This document shows positions 16,038 to 25,506 of a DNA stretch of 46,375 nucleotides, in pieces. The notes under the pieces were generated by a model. The model saw only the letters and a list, made by a program, of their open reading frames with translations. It was not told the origin of the DNA and searched no databases. The DNA is from Ferruginibacter sp. (GTDB lineage Bacteria > Bacteroidota > Bacteroidia > Chitinophagales > Chitinophagaceae). Every line of letters begins with the position of its first letter. Position 1 is the first letter of the stretch. The stretch spans positions 1-46,375 of the forward strand of contig JANXTG010000054.1 of the NCBI GenBank assembly GCA_025352525.1, in the 5' to 3' direction. A program made the position numbers and the translations under genes.

Positions 16038-18692
16038 ATGGCCAGCGAAAATAAAAAGTTTTCTTTAATAGATGAGGCTAAAATCTATTTGAGAGGTGCT
16101 GCTTATAACAATGATAAAATACTGGAACTCTATCAAAGCTTAGAAAGCATTAACCAGTTTGGTTATGCGGCAGAAGTGGTAAATAAATACCTGGGAGGAC
16201 TGGAAGAACAGGGACAACAAATTACAGAAGAGGTATACCAGGAGCTGGTAAGAAATATTTATAAAGATACTTCGCTCTCCTCTTATTTTAAATACGATAA
16301 AGCCATAAACATATTACGGTCAGATTGTGCATTAGATACAACTACAAGTTGCGAAACAGTTGGATTGGCCGGCGCCATTTATAAATACAAATGGAAGTTT
16401 GATCACCAAATTCAAAATCTTTACACCTCATTAAGCTTTTATAAAAAAGGCTACAATCTTTGGACACAAAATATTGTAACAAACGCCGACACTGATCTTG
16501 GGTACACCGCCACTAATTATGCCTATATATCTGAATTAATTGTTGCACAGTTTTTAGAACATTTTACCAGCTTTGATGCAGTAAGCGAAGAGACAATTTT
16601 AAGATACAACAATGCACAAAATGCAAGGAAAAAAATTGTAGAGGCTTACATAAATGATATAAATGCGGACCAACCTGAATTTAAAATGGATGTAACAAGT
16701 GACTGGCAATACACAACTTTGGCGGAAGCATTTTTTGGATTAAGAAAATACAAACAGGCATTATTTTTTATAGAAAAATTTATTGCAAAACAAACCATTA
16801 ACTGTAAATTAAAATTATTTGCACAACAGTTAAATGAAATTGCACATTTTCAAAACCTGGAAAAAAATTATTCGGGCAGTAATGGCAATACTTTTATTGC
16901 AGAAGACTTAGATAAAGAAACGCAGTACACTTGTTTGCGGGCATTGGACAGTAAAAGATATGAAAACAACAGCACCATTGGATTTGTAGAAAAAAGTGTA
17001 CAGAAAAAAGGGCTGGCGCTTTCGGGAGGTGGATTCAGGGCCTCCCTGTTTCAAATTGGTGTATTGGCTGCGCTTTCAGAAATAGATGAGTTGAGAGATG
17101 TTGAAATAATATCCTGTGTATCGGGCGGCTCCATCATTGGTGCATATTATTACCTGCATTTAAAAAGATTACTGGAAGAGAAATCGGAAAGTGAAATAAC
17201 CAAAGAAGATTATATAAAAATTATAAAAGAAATAGAAGTTGATTTTTTAAAAGCCGTGCAAACAAATTTGCGCATGCAGATTTTTACAAATGTTTTTGAT
17301 AATCTGAAAATGATATACAGTTCAAAATATTCACGCTCTTACCGCCTTGGTTCTTTGTACGAAAAACTTTTTTATTTGCCGTTGTTTAATAAAGATAAAA
17401 CAGAAAAAAGAACGGATCTTTTTATGAGTGACTTAATGATAAAGCCAAAGGATGCTCCGGACTTTAGCATTAGCCAGCAAAACTGTGAACGCACCAGTAA
17501 AATACCGCAAATAATTTTAAATGCTACCTGTTTAAATACCGGGCACAACTGGCAGTTTACAGCAAGCTGGATGGGCGAGCCACCTACTTATTTATCTAAA
17601 GATTATGATGTAAAAGAACGGCTGAGAAGAATGTATTATAAAGATGCACCGGAAGGATACACAGCTTTTCCTATAGGCAATGCTGTGGCGGCCTCCTCCT
17701 GCGTGCCGGTAATGTTTGAACCATTGGTCCTTAAAAAATTGTATCCGGGTATTGATGTAGAATTGGTAGATGGCGGCGTGCACGATAACCAGGGTATTGC
17801 ATCTATTTTAGAGCAGGAATGTGATTGTATTTATATATGCGATGGCAGTTCACAATTACCGGATAATTCAAAAACAACGGCCAACGAATTTTCATTGTTT
17901 TACAGGGTAGATAATGTAGTACAGGAACGTGTGAGAGAAACCCAGTTACAGGATTTAGAAGCAAGAAAATATTCTTCTATTATTACTGATTTAAAAATAA
18001 TGCACCTTAAAAAAGAGTTACCTCAGGAACCTCTAAGCTGGATAAACTGTGATGATGAAGAGCGAAAAATATTTCAGCACCAGATAAAAAAAGACGATGA
18101 TCTGCTTGAATATGGCATTATGAAAAATGTACAAAAATTGTTGAGTGAAGTAAGAACAGATTTAGATTCTTTTAACGACATAGAGGCTTTTGCGCTTATG
18201 TATAGCGGCTACAGACAAACGATGACAGCTTTTAAAGCAGACGTAAATATTTATAAAAACAACTGGAACTTTTTACAGGTAGAAGAATGTTGCACGGAGC
18301 CTGATAAAAAACAACCACTGATTGATCAGTTAAGAATAAGTTGCAGCGTACCATTTAAATTAGTAAAAAAATACAAAGCACTCGAGTGGTTTTTAAAAGT
18401 ATTGGGTTTAGCAGCATTATTTTTTGCGATAAAATTTGTTATAAATAAATGGGATGAAAATATCTCCATTAAATATGGCGCAGTAGCCTTTGTAATAGCC
18501 ACATTTGTATTGGGTCTTTTTTCAAAGTTTTTGGCAAAACTGCTGGATATAAATGGCTATGTAAAAAAAATACTATTGCTGATAACACTGGCTACCGTAG
18601 GCTGGTTAGTTTTTAATGCATATATAATATTTTTTAATCCATGGTATAATAGAACGGGAAGAATGAAGAAGCAAAGCGGGTACACCAAATAA
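16038..18692 (+). CDS. Patatin-like phospholipase with long helical N-terminus and C-terminal membrane segments
   Basis: 884 residues. Residues 1 to about 300 are helical and TPR-like in style (LYQSLESINQFGYAAEVVNKYL, AEAFFGLRKYKQALFFIEKF). The patatin domain spans about 325-620: oxyanion motif LSGGGFRASLFQIG near 329, nucleophile elbow SCVSGGSIIG near 360 (G-x-S-x-G), and the dyad Asp in LVDGGVHDNQG near 577. About 790-870 holds three hydrophobic segments (VLGLAALFFAIKFVI, YGAVAFVIATFVLGLF, ILLLITLATVGWLVF), so the enzyme is probably anchored in the inner membrane with the catalytic part in the cytoplasm. There is no signal peptide. Known patatins cleave acyl chains from phospholipids. Neighbours are wall hydrolase genes and an IS, which suggests a mobile or effector/defence setting, but there is no partner gene to confirm it. 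Confidence 0.85.
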   Translation: MASENKKFSLIDEAKIYLRGAAYNNDKILELYQSLESINQFGYAAEVVNKYLGGLEEQGQQITEEVYQELVRNIYKDTSLSSYFKYDKAINILRSDCALDTTTSCETVGLAGAIYKYKWKFDHQIQNLYTSLSFYKKGYNLWTQNIVTNADTDLGYTATNYAYISELIVAQFLEHFTSFDAVSEETILRYNNAQNARKKIVEAYINDINADQPEFKMDVTSDWQYTTLAEAFFGLRKYKQALFFIEKFIAKQTINCKLKLFAQQLNEIAHFQNLEKNYSGSNGNTFIAEDLDKETQYTCLRALDSKRYENNSTIGFVEKSVQKKGLALSGGGFRASLFQIGVLAALSEIDELRDVEIISCVSGGSIIGAYYYLHLKRLLEEKSESEITKEDYIKIIKEIEVDFLKAVQTNLRMQIFTNVFDNLKMIYSSKYSRSYRLGSLYEKLFYLPLFNKDKTEKRTDLFMSDLMIKPKDAPDFSISQQNCERTSKIPQIILNATCLNTGHNWQFTASWMGEPPTYLSKDYDVKERLRRMYYKDAPEGYTAFPIGNAVAASSCVPVMFEPLVLKKLYPGIDVELVDGGVHDNQGIASILEQECDCIYICDGSSQLPDNSKTTANEFSLFYRVDNVVQERVRETQLQDLEARKYSSIITDLKIMHLKKELPQEPLSWINCDDEERKIFQHQIKKDDDLLEYGIMKNVQKLLSEVRTDLDSFNDIEAFALMYSGYRQTMTAFKADVNIYKNNWNFLQVEECCTEPDKKQPLIDQLRISCSVPFKLVKKYKALEWFLKVLGLAALFFAIKFVINKWDENISIKYGAVAFVIATFVLGLFSKFLAKLLDINGYVKKILLLITLATVGWLVFNAYIIFFNPWYNRTGRMKKQSGYTK

Positions 18693-18791
18693 TGACTGGC
18701 ATATTTACGATACGACAATTAAATTAACTACACTAAAATTTTAGAAATTGAAACTTCCTAATATACACACAGAAACATTACTTTAGAATTA

Positions 18792-18944
18792 ATGGAAATA
18801 AATTTTACAAACAAAGAACCCATTTTTGACTTGGGTAATTGAGGTTTGACAGATGACCTTAATCATGAATTAGGTCGATTATTTGAATTAAAGCATTTAA
18901 AGGTTCTTAATCTTGGGACCTATTATTATGTAAATGAAGAGTGA
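18792..18944 (+). pseudogene. Leucine-rich-repeat gene remnant cut by the insertion sequence
   Basis: From ATG 18792 the frame reads MEINFTNKEPIFDLGN, a TGA at 18840-18842, then GLTDDLNHELGRLF and ELKHLKVLNLGTYYYVNEE, ending at a TGA (18942-18944). The spacing L-x-x-L-x-x-L-x-x-L-x-L and the LDLGN-x-GLTD start are those of leucine-rich-repeat proteins of Bacteroidota. The last in-frame TGA is also the first three bases of the putative IS end (TGACTTGTCC), so the gene appears cut there by the insertion. A further fragment, SEGVEKIQQLKK (from about 20409, plus), on the other side of the IS could be its continuation. Confidence 0.55.
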
Positions 18945-19044
18945 CTTGTCCTAAAATATGTTTACTGAAGGTATCGTACCGGGTTTACTGTACAGTTTTT
19001 AAAGGTTGTTTAATAATTGATTTTATACAAAATAGGACTTTAAA

Positions 19045-19991
19045 TTAAATTTTATTGTACAATTCTTGTTGTTGATGAAAAGCAGTTTGCTTTTTTGTTT
19101 TTGATGCACTTTTACGACTGTTTTTCCATCTCTTTACTAACACCTGATCTGTTGTATGTGCCTCAACAGGTGTCAGAAAATCACAACTCATATGCGGCCT
19201 AAAATTATTGTAGGCATTAATGCTTCGCTTAACAGCAAGCAGTGCATCTGTTCGTGATTTATAAATTTGATGAAGATTGAATTCAGTTTTCAATATACCA
19301 TTAATCCTTTCAGCAATTTGGTTGTCGTATCCTTCCCCACTTTCTGTCATGCTTATTAAGATACTGTGCTCTTTTAATAAAGAAACATAATCATAACTGC
19401 AGTACCGAACGCCTCTGTCGGAATGATGTATAAGGTTTGTAGGCAATGTCTTGTTCGATAGTGCCATCTTAAGAGCTTCTATACATCCATCATTACTCAA
19501 GTATGGATGAAGACAATATCCCTTACTTTTTTTGAATACGCATCAATAATAAGCGATAAATAATTGAAATCGTACTCCACACTAATGTATGTAATGTCCG
19601 CTACCCATAGTTGTTCTGATTGAGCTATCTTCAATTTTTTTTTCAAATTAGGATACCGCCTGAACTAGTGATTGGATTGAGTTGTTTTGGGATTTCTCCT
19701 TTTTCTATCTATTAGTATTTTATGATTAAGTAGGATAGTAAACAATTTATCACGCCCTATTTTTATACCATTAGTTCGTAAGGGTTGATAAATACATTTG
19801 TACAACTTGTGACCTCCCAAACCAGGAAGTTCTCTTCTGACCTGAGCTACAAGTTCCAACACAATTAGTTCTTGTTGCTCTTTCTCTAAAAAAGAGCGCT
19901 TTCGATGGTAAAAGGCTTGACGGGATTTACCAAACAATCTACAAAGAGGCTCGACGCACATCCTTTTAATATGCTTTTCTTTAATCAGCAT
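19045..19991 (-). pseudogene. IS3-family transposase OrfB, broken by a stop and a frameshift
   Basis: OrfB starts at ATG 19991, which overlaps the OrfA stop (TAATG). It reads MLIKEKHIKRMCVEPLCRLF, the usual OrfB start, with HTH_21-like RELPGLGGHKLYKCI. A TAG at about 19665-19667 interrupts after KTTQSNH. The same frame continues FRRYPNLKKKLKIAQSEQLW then VADITYISVEY, giving the first catalytic Asp. A frame change in a run of A near 19535 is needed to reach GYCLHPYLSNDGCIEALK. Then HHSDRGVRYCS gives the second Asp and NQIAERINGILKTEF the Glu. All three DDE residues exist but in separate frames, so no working protein is expected without recoding at two places. Confidence 0.85.
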
Positions 19992-20377
19992 TATTGTTTG
20001 GTGCCCTGCTTTTTTCTTACGGGAACTTTTAATTTTTTTTCTGCATAGTCAATCATTGCATTGAGACCGTAGATCATGACATTGGCTTTCATCAAAGATT
20101 TTTCAAGCTGTTTAATCCTTTTTTTCAAAGTCGGGGTGTCTTTTTTGTTTTTTGGTAGCATTGGAGGCAAGATTATAGCTCCTTTTTTAAGTGTTCTTTT
20201 GTTTGCGCTCACCCAATTTGCCAATATATGAGCATTGGATAATCCATACTGTCTAAATAGTTCTTTGAGAGGACGATTTTGATAAACCACCAGCATCACC
20301 AGTTTCTCTTTTAGTTCATCCGAAAACTTAAATCTGTCAAGCATTTTTTCTTTCATCTGTTTTGAGTTTTTCCTCAA
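19991..20377 (-). CDS. IS3-family transposase OrfA
   Basis: 128 residues. The N-terminal half carries a helix-turn-helix (FSDELKEKLVMLVVYQNRPL, LKELFRQYGLSNAHILANWV) that binds IS ends. The C-terminal half is a leucine-zipper-like coiled coil (LKKRIKQLEKSLMKANVMIYGL) followed by a basic tail. In active elements OrfA is joined to OrfB by -1 frameshifting or acts as a regulator; here OrfB is broken, so OrfA has no competent partner in this copy. The stop codon overlaps the OrfB start (TAATG). Confidence 0.85.
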   Translation of the reverse strand: MRKNSKQMKEKMLDRFKFSDELKEKLVMLVVYQNRPLKELFRQYGLSNAHILANWVSANKRTLKKGAIILPPMLPKNKKDTPTLKKRIKQLEKSLMKANVMIYGLNAMIDYAEKKLKVPVRKKQGTKQ

Positions 20378-20405
20378 AAATGTAAAGCTATAGACGTATA
20401 ATACA

Positions 20406-20929
20406 CATCGGAAGGTGTTGAAAAAATACAGCAGTTAAAAAAGCAGTGATACTTTAATTTTTAAAAATTTATAAAACAACAGCACGCCAATAAATTAGCT
20501 TTTTAATTCATCAAATGTTATGGAGTTGGTGAAGACCACTGGGGGATGATAATTTAATACCTGATTTAAACAAAGAGGCGTTTGCGCTACTTATATAGAG
20601 TGCCATTTTTTAATTAAGTTTGACTGCAATACAAAATATGAATTTTAGCAAAGAGATTCTTTTGGTGTGAAAATTTATTGTGTTGAATTGGTAAATTACA
20701 AAATAGATTATAATCATTTAATCCTGTAACAGGGAAATGTAAATTGTTAAAAACTGATTTAGATTGTCAATATCAGTTTGTTATTCTTCGCGGATATAAA
20801 AGATATTTTTATGCTGTATGGTTGAACTAATAGCGATGTGTTCGTTCTGACAAAAACCAACGATGGCGAACATTGAGGAATGGTATGCTAAGAAGTGCAT
20901 GCATTATATCAAAAGAAAACTTTTAGTAA
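20406..20929. other. Intergenic stretch with possible remnant at its left end
   Basis: The first 40 bases read SEGVEKIQQLKK on the plus strand, which would suit the continuation of the leucine-rich-repeat gene across the IS. The rest has stops in all frames and no recognised gene, RNA or terminator. Confidence 0.35.
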
Positions 20930-21439
20930 ATGAAATTAAAAATCACATTTTGTGTCTGTCCTTTGAGTATTTTAATCCTATTAATATTTTCTTGTACTAC
21001 TTCAAAAAATATACAAAGCCGAGTACCAAAACCTAATTATATTGCCGAAGATAAATTGCTTTACGAAATAATTATAAAACAGGATAGTTTATTATTTGTT
21101 GCTTTTAATGCTAAAAATATAGATGGCTTAAAATCTTTTTTTACAAACAAACTTGAAGTTTACCAGGATAATACCGGTTTGAGAAATTATGACCAAACGA
21201 TTGAAGCATTTGCAGGCCTTTTTAAAGAGGAATATACATTAACAAGAACACCAATCCTTCAAAGTATTGAAGTTTATCCAATTAAAAATTATGGCGCCAT
21301 TGAAACAGGCCAACATACTTTTTGCCATACGGAAAACAATAAGTTAGAATGTGCAACTTTTAAATTTCTTCATATTTGGGAACAAAAAGATGGACAGTGG
21401 AAACTTTCAAAAATTATTACTTACGGTCATAATATGTAG
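20930..21439 (+). CDS. NTF2-like (DUF4440-type) lipoprotein
   Basis: 169 residues with a lipoprotein signal: a hydrophobic stretch SILILLIF followed by SC (ILLIFSC), the Cys near residue 22 being the lipidation site. The mature part fits the NTF2-like fold of SnoaL/DUF4440 proteins: a first helix (LLYEIIIKQDSLLFVAFNAK), the D-x-L-x-x-F pattern (NIDGLKSFFTNKLEVYQDN), and terminal strands FKFLHIWEQKDGQWKLSKII, a strong DUF4440 signature (W...DG.WK). Such domains are small cups that bind or turn over ligands; the substrate is unknown. The protein is expected to face the periplasm or outer membrane. It stands alone, with 390 bp to the next gene. Confidence 0.75.
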   Translation: MKLKITFCVCPLSILILLIFSCTTSKNIQSRVPKPNYIAEDKLLYEIIIKQDSLLFVAFNAKNIDGLKSFFTNKLEVYQDNTGLRNYDQTIEAFAGLFKEEYTLTRTPILQSIEVYPIKNYGAIETGQHTFCHTENNKLECATFKFLHIWEQKDGQWKLSKIITYGHNM

Positions 21440-21832
21440 TCAATTTTTCATATGACAGTAGCGGGTATTTAATAAAAAAATTTAATAAGACTCAACTTTA
21501 TTTTAAAATGTGTGTTCAAAAATTAAAAAGCAAAAAAATGAATACCAATTTACGGTTTGATTTTACGACTTACAAAGTCGCAAACTGCTTTTGATAAATA
21601 GAGAATTTGCAGCCAATTTAAATTAGTTTGTGATGTGTTCTAAAAATGATGATTAAAAAAGGCTTTGAAAATAGGTATACAATGACGTTAAACAACCTGG
21701 AAAAATTACTTTCAATAATATCGCAAAATTGATTTAGGTTTTTAAAATATCTTCCCTAATAAAAATACTTTAAAAGAAATCTAAATTGCAGATTCAGTAT
21801 AGGTTTTGCTTTTTCATCGAATTACAAAACCT
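21440..21832. other. Intergenic stretch, nothing recognised
   Basis: AT-rich, with stops in all frames and no T-tailed hairpin after the lipoprotein gene. Confidence 0.4.
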
Positions 21833-22711
21833 ATGGGATATTTAGCTGCATACGGCGTAATAATTTTATTAATAATTGGCATCTACAGTTTCGGTTATGC
21901 GGCAAAGCAAACCTCGCTGCTTACTGTTGTAATGCTAGAAATCTTTTTTGGGTTATTACTGATTTTACCTATACTACTTTTTGTAAATAAGATTGGCTTT
22001 GACGAAATATTTACATTGCCCACCCAAAAGAACTGGTTTTGGTTGGGAACAGCCGCATTGATGGGTTTTGTATTGGGAAATTATTTTTCGCTGATGCACA
22101 TACGGGAGTCAGGCGAAAAATTGAACAGTCTTTTATCTCCTGCCATTACTGCACTTACTATTGTATTAAGTTATTTTTTTTTAAATGATAAACTTGCAGC
22201 ACATCAGTGGGCAGGTATTTTACTTGCATTAATTACAATTGTATTTTTTCTGCTAAAGCAAAGTAATATTAATTTGCAAAATCAAAACTTTAAAGGAATT
22301 TATAGCGGAGTTGCAACCATAATATGTATTTCGTTTACTATTATTTGTACTATTAAAGGAGTAGGTGATTTGCCTTTTTTATTAGCTATCTGGCTACGAT
22401 TATTTGTTGCATTTATACTATTGTTACCTCCATTTATTTTCAATTATAAAAACAAAAATCTTTTACCAAAAAACTATTTATTTTATACAGTTGTTTTTAT
22501 AGGAGTTTTAGCTCAAACCATTGGTGCTGCTTACCTGTGGCTCTATTCATCTTTTCATATTTCTGTATCTGTATTTCAGATTATACTGGCAACCCTGCCA
22601 CTTTTTATGTATGCAATAGATGTGTACATTTTCAAAAAATCAAAACCCTCCCTTTACTTTTTAATTTGTGCTTTTGTAGCCGCCGCTGGAATTACGTTGG
22701 CAATGCTTTAG
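21833..22711 (+). CDS. EamA/DMT-family membrane transporter
   Basis: 292 residues from ATG 21833 (MGYLAAYGVIILLIIGIYSF). An in-frame TTG at 21806 would add MLFHRITKP, which carries no family signal, so I prefer the ATG. About ten hydrophobic segments are visible, with the two-fold EamA repeat: the end of repeat one is SLLSPAITALTIVLSYFFLNDKL followed by the typical WAGILLALITIVFFLL; the end of repeat two is SVFQIILATLPLFMYAIDVYIFKK. DMT proteins export metabolites such as amino acids or drugs by proton antiport; the substrate cannot be read. It is a single gene on the plus strand. Confidence 0.8.
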   Translation: MGYLAAYGVIILLIIGIYSFGYAAKQTSLLTVVMLEIFFGLLLILPILLFVNKIGFDEIFTLPTQKNWFWLGTAALMGFVLGNYFSLMHIRESGEKLNSLLSPAITALTIVLSYFFLNDKLAAHQWAGILLALITIVFFLLKQSNINLQNQNFKGIYSGVATIICISFTIICTIKGVGDLPFLLAIWLRLFVAFILLLPPFIFNYKNKNLLPKNYLFYTVVFIGVLAQTIGAAYLWLYSSFHISVSVFQIILATLPLFMYAIDVYIFKKSKPSLYFLICAFVAAAGITLAML

Positions 22712-22810
22712 TAAAGCTGTTTGTCATATGGTGACATAACTTATCTTTTATTTTATATTCTTAGTTTGTAACCCAAAGCCTGGACAATTTAAAAGTTTAA
22801 ATAAAAATTT

Positions 22811-22999
22811 ATGAAAAAGATAAACTCCCTGGTGCTAATTTCTTTTTCAATATTAATAATATTTATATTAATTATTTCTATAAAATGTTTACCAATAAAA
22901 AATAATAAATTCTTAAAAGGACATTCATCATTTTCACTAAAAGATAATAATAAAAAAGAGCAGTTTGTATTTATGGATATTGTAAAATACTTTGTTTAA
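22811..22999 (+). CDS. Small putative membrane-anchored protein, uncertain
   Basis: 62 residues with one strong hydrophobic segment near the N-terminus (SLVLISFSILIIFILIISI) flanked by Lys, then a basic Asn/Lys-rich tail ending FMDIVKYFV. It could be a small inner-membrane protein. It matches no family I know and its composition is close to random AT-rich DNA, so it may not be a gene. It lies 100 bp after the EamA gene and 55 bp before the end of the convergent WYL gene. Confidence 0.3.
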   Translation: MKKINSLVLISFSILIIFILIISIKCLPIKNNKFLKGHSSFSLKDNNKKEQFVFMDIVKYFV

Positions 23000-23054
23000 A
23001 TAAATACATAGCAACTCTTTAAACTCACTTAACTAGGGGTAACTTGGGCAGTAA

Positions 23055-24116
23055 TCAGTAGTCTTCATTTGCAAGCTGCTCATTAACTCCCAAGTTTTTT
23101 TCATTTACCAATGCAGATTGCGTAAACTTTTTTATCATTAAATCCTTCAAAATTTTAGGCTGGTGAATTTTTATTTTATCAAGCCCACCCGCAATAAATC
23201 CTACAAGCTCCCGTCCAATACTGCATTGTAGATGCAACATGTAATTTCCATTTTTTAGTAACGTCCATTTTTCTGAATTATGCCAGTAAAAACTTTTCAT
23301 TGAGGAGCCAAAACTGTCTGTAAACTCAAGTTTAATGTTATAGATTTTATTGTTTAAAGGGTCAGAAATACCGAATAAGTTTTTAAAGTTTTGTGTATAT
23401 TCTTTTAAATATTTTTTTCTGTTAAACGGCTCATTGGTTAATGTAAAAATAAAATTTTTGTCTATTGAAAAGTTAAGCAGTTTTTCCTGTTTATTAACAC
23501 CGGCAATAGCAATACGCCCACGGTGAAAAACAAGTTCCATCGGATAAAATATAATGGGAAAATCTGTAGCATTTATTTTGTTATTCGCTGAGTTGATAAG
23601 GTCCTGCTCAATCACTATGACCCTGCTGTTATGAAGCGCCCAAATTAAATCTTCAATCTGTTTATGCTCTGCAGCTCCGTATTTGTTTTCATTGTAATTA
23701 CTGTGGCGCAAAAAAAGTTCATTAGCCTGCACATATTTTTCATATTCGTTTTTTGAAAAGTTTTTATAAAACATCTTTTCAATTTTTTCAAAAGAATGCT
23801 TTCTCTCTGCAAGCACTGCAAAGGGTGCAAAATTTTTTAATAAGAAAAACGAATTTATATCATATGGTGTTAGTTTGCCTGCTTCTGCCTTGTATTCAAG
23901 CTTCCAGGTCTTTCTGTTTTTTTCATCTGTAAATTCAACCACATTTTCACCTTCTGCAATCTGTAGCGTTTTTAGCTGGTTTATATCTCTGTATAATTGT
24001 CTTGTACCGACTTCTATTCCTGCATTTGCAGCCCACTTGCTCAATACATCTATAGTCACCGGACCTCTTCTCAAGCGATTGTAAATCCTTATAATTCTTT
24101 CCAGATGGGCAGCCAT
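23055..24116 (-). CDS. HTH / WYL-domain transcriptional regulator
   Basis: 353 residues from ATG 24116 (MAAHLERIIRIYNRLRRGPV). An upstream in-frame ATG at 24140 would add 8 residues with no family match. The N-terminal 70 residues are a winged helix-turn-helix (TIDVLSKWAANAGIEVGTRQLYRDINQL). The central part is the WYL region (ALHNSRVIVIEQDLINSA, FYPMELVFHRGRIAIAGVN), here with FHRGRIAI instead of the W-Y-L triad, followed by a WCX-like C-terminal extension (NIKLEFTDSFGSSMKSFYWHNSEKW). WYL domains sense nucleic-acid or nucleotide ligands and often regulate stress or defence genes. It faces the aldo/keto reductase gene divergently over about 310 bp, so it could regulate that gene, but this is inference. 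Confidence 0.8.
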   Translation of the reverse strand: MAAHLERIIRIYNRLRRGPVTIDVLSKWAANAGIEVGTRQLYRDINQLKTLQIAEGENVVEFTDEKNRKTWKLEYKAEAGKLTPYDINSFFLLKNFAPFAVLAERKHSFEKIEKMFYKNFSKNEYEKYVQANELFLRHSNYNENKYGAAEHKQIEDLIWALHNSRVIVIEQDLINSANNKINATDFPIIFYPMELVFHRGRIAIAGVNKQEKLLNFSIDKNFIFTLTNEPFNRKKYLKEYTQNFKNLFGISDPLNNKIYNIKLEFTDSFGSSMKSFYWHNSEKWTLLKNGNYMLHLQCSIGRELVGFIAGGLDKIKIHQPKILKDLMIKKFTQSALVNEKNLGVNEQLANEDY

Positions 24117-24344
24117 AAATAATGAGAGGTTAATACACAATTTAATGATAAGGTCTTTAAGATTTTTAAAATGGCATCAAATCCAGTTTTTATTTTTAAT
24201 CAAGTTTTTTTTATGATAGCAATATGCAATAGCGAAAATGCACGAGTATGTTTGGCGGCACACATTTTATAGATTGCTTATTCTGCTTTGCAACTTTGGT
24301 TGATTATGTTTTGATAACTAAAAAATTCCTTTGGTATTTTGGTC

Positions 24345-25422
<1,078 letters not shown>

Positions 25423-25506
25423 CAGAGTTTAAGATTGAATTCATTTTTCTTCATTCCTTAATTTTTTCGTTCCATGCTAACATAATCCTTTCTTATATTT
25501 ACGCAC

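Larger units (their letters stand above)
18942..20405 (-). mobile_element. IS3-family insertion sequence, inactivated
   Basis: OrfA (minus, 20377-19991) and a broken OrfB (minus, 19991-19045) make up a standard two-frame IS3 element of about 1.45 kb. The left end (18942, TGACTTGTCCTAAAATATG) begins with TG, as IS3 elements do. The right end is uncertain: 20381-20405 ends in CA and matches the reverse complement of the left end at only about 14 of 25 positions. No target duplication could be confirmed. The element follows directly on the leucine-rich-repeat remnant. Confidence 0.7.

Noticed and set aside
20381-20405. Right inverted repeat of the IS as a firm boundary
   Set aside because: Only about 14 of 25 positions match the left end and no target duplication was found; I keep it only as an approximate edge.
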